Positions 39,726 through 43,410 of a DNA stretch of 43,410 nucleotides are shown piece after piece (positions within the stretch are counted from its first letter, which is position 1; each line of letters begins with the position of its first letter). The notes beneath the pieces are model-generated. The model made no database searches. It was not told the DNA's origin and saw nothing but the letters and a program-made list of their open reading frames with translations. A program made the position numbers and the translations under genes. This stretch comes from CAZHDI01 sp964531285 (GTDB lineage Bacteria > Pseudomonadota > Alphaproteobacteria > JAJFIK01). Location: the NCBI GenBank assembly GCA_964531285.1, contig CAZHDI010000021.1:1-43410 (forward strand). The letters run 5' to 3'.

Positions 39726-41071
39726 AGCAACATGCTCGCCGGCTCTTCGATGTACCCTTTGAACACCTGGAGAAACGGCGCCGCGCCCGCACCGTCCACC
39801 GCCCGGTGATCGCACGACAGGGTGCAGGTCATCACGGTGGCCTTGGCAATCTCGCCATTCCGGATCACCGGCCGCGCCTCGCCCGCGCCCACCGCGAGGA
39901 TCGCGGCATGGGGCGGGTTGATGACGGCCGTGAAATGCTTCACCCCGAACATGCCCAGATTGGAGATCGAAAAGGTCCCGCCCTGGAATTCTTCCGGCTT
40001 GAGCTTCTTTGCCCGCGCCCGTTCCGCCAGCGATTTGGCCTCGCGCGCGATCTGCGCCAGCCCTTTGCTTTGCGCATTGTGGATGATCGGCGTGATCAGG
40101 CCATCCTCGATGGCCACGGCCATGGCGATGTCCGCCGTGCCGTGCTGAACGATCTTGTCGCCGGCAAACGAGCTGTTCACCGCCGGGACCTGCATCAGAG
40201 CCAATGCCGCGGCCCGGATGACGAAATCGTTCACCGAGATCTTGTAAGCACTGTCACCATCCTGAGACAGACTGTTCAGGTTCTTGCGCACCCGGAGCAA
40301 TTCATCGATCTCGCAATCAATGGTGAGATAATAGTGCGGCACGTCGCGCTTGGCATCGGTGAGGCGCTTGGCGACGGTCTTGCGGATATTGTTGAGCGGG
40401 ATCTCCTGCGCCCCCTGGGTCGCCGGCACCGGCTGGGGTACCGGGGCGGCCGTGGGCTGAGCGGTAGCGGGTTGGGCGGCAGCGGGTTGGGCGGTCCCGC
40501 GCATGGGGATGACCTGAGCCGACTGGCCACCCTCGAGAGCGGCATCCACATCGCGTTTGACAATCCGCCCGTTGGGCCCGGATCCCGCCACCGCGCTCAA
40601 ATCGAGATTGGCCTGTTCGGCGATGCGCCGCGCCAGCGGGCTTGCCAGGATCCGCTCGGCAATCGCGCCGGACGCGGCGTGCTGTGCCGGGGCGGACGGC
40701 TGCTCTGGTGCGCTCTGACGGGCCGCTGCCTCGGACGGGGCGGGCGCCGACGCAGAATCCGCGGCCTGAGGCGCCGGCTGGGCGCCCGCGGCCGACGCAT
40801 CGAAACCATCGAGCGCACCAGCGTCCTCACCCTCTTCCAAAAGGACCGCAATCGGCGCATTGACCTTCACGCCCTCGGTGCCCTCGGCCACCAGGATGCG
40901 TCCCACGGTCCCCTCATCGACGGCTTCCACTTCCATGGTCGCCTTGTCGGTTTCGATCTCCGCAATCACATCGCCCGAGGCGACCGTGTCGCCCTCCTTG
41001 ACGAGCCATTTGGCGAGGGTTCCCTCTTCCATGGTCGGCGACAGCGCAGGCATCAAAATAGGCACGGGCAT
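39722..41071 (-). CDS. pdhC: Pyruvate dehydrogenase complex E2, dihydrolipoamide acetyltransferase
   Basis: Transfers the acetyl group from lipoyl-lysine to CoA and forms the complex core. 449 residues. The lipoyl domain spans 1-80 (ETDKATMEVE, lipoylated Lys43), the E3/E1-binding domain about 138-178 (LASPLARRIAEQANLDLSAV), and the catalytic domain about 222-449 with the active-site motif CDHRAVDGA (His422, Asp426). Ala/Pro/Gln-rich linkers join them, including a short AQPxxAQP repetition near 194-210. The ATG at 41071 follows GAGAGGAACC. Last gene of the operon; no E3 gene follows, so lpd is elsewhere. Confidence 0.97.
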   Translation of the reverse strand: MPVPILMPALSPTMEEGTLAKWLVKEGDTVASGDVIAEIETDKATMEVEAVDEGTVGRILVAEGTEGVKVNAPIAVLLEEGEDAGALDGFDASAAGAQPAPQAADSASAPAPSEAAARQSAPEQPSAPAQHAASGAIAERILASPLARRIAEQANLDLSAVAGSGPNGRIVKRDVDAALEGGQSAQVIPMRGTAQPAAAQPATAQPTAAPVPQPVPATQGAQEIPLNNIRKTVAKRLTDAKRDVPHYYLTIDCEIDELLRVRKNLNSLSQDGDSAYKISVNDFVIRAAALALMQVPAVNSSFAGDKIVQHGTADIAMAVAIEDGLITPIIHNAQSKGLAQIAREAKSLAERARAKKLKPEEFQGGTFSISNLGMFGVKHFTAVINPPHAAILAVGAGEARPVIRNGEIAKATVMTCTLSCDHRAVDGAGAAPFLQVFKGYIEEPASMLL

Positions 41072-41131
41072 GACGGTTCCTCTCGATCGCATACTGACGA
41101 AAGCAGCTTCCGACCCCCAGGGATCTAAAGT

Positions 41132-42547
41132 TTAACGGTAGGTGACGCTGCGCACCGCCTCGACCACATCGCGGGCATGCGGCAACGCCAGGCGCTCCAG
41201 ATTGGCGGCATAGGGCAGCGGGACGTCCTTGCCGGTGACGCGCAGCACCGGCGCATCCAGGAAATCGAAGGCGTCGGCCATCAAACGCGCCGCGATCTCG
41301 GCACCGATACCGCCCTGGGGCCACCCTTCCTCCACGGTCACGCAGCGGTTGGTGCGTTTGACCGAGGCCAGCACGGTGTCCATGTCGAGCGGGCGCAGAG
41401 TGCGCAGATTGATCACCTCCGCCTCGATGCCCTCCTCGGCCAGGGCGGCGGCGGCTTCCATGGCGTATTCCATGCCCCGGCTATGGGAGACCAGAGTGAC
41501 ATCCGTCCCCGGACGGACCACGGCAGCCTTGCCGATGGGCAGAACGAAATCGTCCAGTTTCGGCACATCGTAGGTCTTGCCGTAGAGAATCTCATTCTCC
41601 AGGAAGATCACCGGATTGGGATCGCGGATCGCCGCCTTGAGAAGCCCCTTGGCGTCCGAGGCGCTCCACGGTGCAACCACTTTCAGACCCGGCACATGGG
41701 CATACCACGCGCTGTAATCCTGACTGTGCTGGGCCGCGACCCGGCTTGCCGCGCCGTTCGGTCCGCGGAAGACAATGGGACACCCCAGCTTGCCGCCGGC
41801 CATATAGAGGGTCTTGGCGGCTGAATTGATGATCTGGTCGATGGCCTGCATGGCGAAATTGAAGGTCATGAACTCGACGATCGGGCGCAGGCCGGCGAAG
41901 GCGGCGCAGACGCCAAGCCCGGCAAAGCCATGTTCCGTGATCGGCTTATCGACCACGCGCCGGTCGCCGAATTCCTTCAACAGACCCTGGGTAACCTTAT
42001 AGGCGCCTTCGTAATAGGCGACCTCCTCGCCCATGACGAATACGGTCTCGTCCCGGCGCATCTCCTCGGCCATGGCATCGCGCAACGCTTCGCGCACGGA
42101 TGTCGGCACCATTTCGGTGCCTTCGGGAATCTCAGGCGCTTGAGGCGCCTCAGGCTCCGGGGCGCGCGGCTGCGCGGCCACCGGTTCGGGGCGCGCGGCC
42201 GCCTCTCGCGGAGCGGCAGCGGGCGATTGGGCGGCGCGGGGCGGCGCTGAGGGCGCGCCGTTCACGACCTGGGCCTGCGGCACCTCAAGGGCGCTCGCGT
42301 CCTCGCCTTCCTCGACCAAAAGCGCGATGGGCGTGTTGACCTTCACCCCTTCGCTCCCCTCCGAGACTAAAAGACGCCCGACAACGCCTTCATCGACCGC
42401 CTCGACTTCCATGGTCGCCTTGTCGGTCTCGATCTCGGCGATCACATCGCCCGCGGCGACCGTATCGCCTTCCTTGACCATCCAGCGCGCCAGCGTGCCT
42501 TCCTCCATGGTCGGCGACAAAGCGGGCATCAGAACTTCGATCGGCAT
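41132..42547 (-). CDS. pdhB: Pyruvate dehydrogenase E1 beta subunit with N-terminal lipoyl domain
   Basis: 471 residues. The first 80 residues are a complete lipoyl domain (ETDKATMEVE, Lys43) almost identical to that of E2, a feature typical of alphaproteobacterial pdhB. A Pro/Ala linker (about 95-145) leads to the transketolase-like E1 beta domain: MVPTSVREALRDAMAEEM, VFVMGEEVAYYEGAYKVTQG, KPITEHGFAGLGVCAAF, FRGPNGAASRVAAQHSQDY and the C-terminal RVTGKDVPLPYA. Together with PdhA it decarboxylates pyruvate with thiamine diphosphate. The ATG at 42547 starts at the lipoyl domain, 28 bases after pdhA; 60 bases precede pdhC. Confidence 0.97.
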   Translation of the reverse strand: MPIEVLMPALSPTMEEGTLARWMVKEGDTVAAGDVIAEIETDKATMEVEAVDEGVVGRLLVSEGSEGVKVNTPIALLVEEGEDASALEVPQAQVVNGAPSAPPRAAQSPAAAPREAAARPEPVAAQPRAPEPEAPQAPEIPEGTEMVPTSVREALRDAMAEEMRRDETVFVMGEEVAYYEGAYKVTQGLLKEFGDRRVVDKPITEHGFAGLGVCAAFAGLRPIVEFMTFNFAMQAIDQIINSAAKTLYMAGGKLGCPIVFRGPNGAASRVAAQHSQDYSAWYAHVPGLKVVAPWSASDAKGLLKAAIRDPNPVIFLENEILYGKTYDVPKLDDFVLPIGKAAVVRPGTDVTLVSHSRGMEYAMEAAAALAEEGIEAEVINLRTLRPLDMDTVLASVKRTNRCVTVEEGWPQGGIGAEIAARLMADAFDFLDAPVLRVTGKDVPLPYAANLERLALPHARDVVEAVRSVTYR

Positions 42548-42575
42548 GGGTGCACCCGTGAAAACGTTTGGCCCG

Positions 42576-43410
42576 TCAGGCTTCGAGCAGAATATCCGTG
42601 TAAAGCTCGGATGGATCCGGCTCCGCACTGGTCTGCGCGAAATCGGCCGCTTCGGCGACGGTGGCCTTGATATATTTGTCGATCTCTTTGAGTTCGCCCT
42701 CCTGCGCCCAGCCTTCCGCGATCAGGCGCCGGCGCACCAGTTCGATCGGATCATGATGCTCGCGCATGTCCTGGACTTCCTCGCGAGTCCGGTATTTGGC
42801 CGGGTCCGACATGGAATGACCGCGATACCGGTAGGTCTTCATTTCAAGGATCATCGGGCCCTTGCCATCGCGGGCATGGGCCACGGCTTCGGCCCCGGCA
42901 TCGCGGACCGCGAGCACGTCCATCCCGTCGACTTCCGCGCCCGGAATGTTGAACGCGGCGCCGCGCCGGCACAGATGGGTCTCGGACGTGGCGCGCTGGA
43001 CGCTGGTGCCCATCGCATACTGATTGTTCTCGATGACATAGACGACCGGCAGCTTCCACAGCGCCGCCATATTGAACGCCTCGAACACCTGTCCCTGGTT
43101 CGCGGCGCCGTCGCCGAAATAGGTCAGGCAGACGCCGCCATTGTCCTTGAACTGATTGGCAAAGGCGAGACCGGTCCCGATCGGCACCTGGGCGCCGACA
43201 ATGCCATGCCCGCCGAAAAAGCCCTTTTCCTTGGAGAACATATGCATGGAGCCGCCCTTGCCCCGCGAATAGCCCGCGGCGCGCCCGGTCAGTTCGGCCA
43301 TCACGCCTTTGGGGTCCATGCCGCAGGCCAGCATATGGCCGTGGTCGCGATACCCCGTGATCACCTGATCGCCGTCCTTGATGACGCCCTGCATGCCGGT
43401 CACGACCGCT
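42576..43410 (-). CDS. pdhA: Pyruvate dehydrogenase E1 alpha subunit, N-terminus cut by window edge
   Basis: 278 residues are visible of an expected 330-350; the first 60 or so lie beyond the window end. The frame continues open to the last base. VITGYRDHGHMLACG, GYSRGKGGSMHMFS, the thiamine diphosphate motif GDGAANQGQVFEAFNMA...NN with IENNQYAMGTS, and the phosphorylation-loop-like RYRGHSMSDPAKYRTREE region identify it. Forms the E1 heterotetramer with PdhB. First gene of the operon as far as visible. Confidence 0.97.
   Translation of the reverse strand, partial: AVVTGMQGVIKDGDQVITGYRDHGHMLACGMDPKGVMAELTGRAAGYSRGKGGSMHMFSKEKGFFGGHGIVGAQVPIGTGLAFANQFKDNGGVCLTYFGDGAANQGQVFEAFNMAALWKLPVVYVIENNQYAMGTSVQRATSETHLCRRGAAFNIPGAEVDGMDVLAVRDAGAEAVAHARDGKGPMILEMKTYRYRGHSMSDPAKYRTREEVQDMREHHDPIELVRRRLIAEGWAQEGELKEIDKYIKATVAEAADFAQTSAEPDPSELYTDILLEA

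Overview
The window is about 43 kb of GC-rich, densely coding DNA. It reads as the chromosome of an aerobic alphaproteobacterium. The evidence is the gene order glyA-nrdR-ribD...ribE-ribH-nusB-thiL, a MucR/Ros-type regulator, a pyruvate dehydrogenase operon whose E1 beta subunit carries its own lipoyl domain, a K+-independent H+-pyrophosphatase, a large TonB-dependent receptor and several TPR fusion proteins. Together these suggest the Maricaulales/Caulobacterales (Hyphomonadaceae-like), but no rRNA or other phylogenetic marker is present to prove it. I saw no tRNA, rRNA, CRISPR array, transposase or integrase.

Layout. (1) 1-8699, minus strand: the 3'-truncated proton pyrophosphatase hppA, then a tightly packed unit transcribed leftward, glyA, nrdR, ribD, a class 3 lipase lipoprotein, ribE, ribH, nusB, thiL. 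Several junctions are 4-base ATGA overlaps. ribBA, usual in this operon, is absent and a lipase gene sits in the middle. (2) 8700-9988: a gene-free regulatory stretch with paired direct repeats, then a MucR-family regulator that has lost the usual zinc-ligand histidines, followed by a clear intrinsic terminator. (3) 10078-15113: a DUF1295 membrane protein, a palindromic dispersed repeat, and a divergent pair of TPR fusion genes (TPR plus 2OG-Fe(II) oxygenase; TPR plus sulfotransferase). (4) 15368-18235: a TonB-dependent receptor with a terminator behind it and a terminator-like hairpin in its leader. (5) 18892-22447: a small unknown gene, an RTX calcium-binding protein, a GNAT-like acyltransferase and an aspartoacylase-like zinc hydrolase. 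(6) 22398-39094: a surface polysaccharide locus with a sugar-nucleotide SDR, three GT-B glycosyltransferases, a Wzz-like chain-length protein, a Wzy-like polymerase, a Wzx-like flippase, a very large SLBB export protein, YjbF- and YjbH-like envelope proteins and two paralogous YjbE/GfcA-like small secreted proteins. (7) 39360-43410: a small exported protein and the pdhA-pdhB-pdhC operon (pdhA truncated by the window edge).

How the genes work together. The left part serves one-carbon, flavin and thiamine cofactor supply and transcription antitermination. The right end feeds acetyl-CoA into central metabolism. Between them, the locus from 22.4 to 39.1 kb looks like a complete core of a Wzx/Wzy-type exopolysaccharide or capsule pathway joined to a Yjb/Gfc-type outer envelope module. 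The YjbG/GfcC protein and a Wzc-type kinase are not seen, and a 972-residue protein with about six SLBB repeats stands where they would be expected. I consider this hybrid locus the most interesting system in the window. MucR regulators commonly control exopolysaccharide and cell-cycle genes in this class, so a link from mucR to this locus is plausible but not shown by the sequence.
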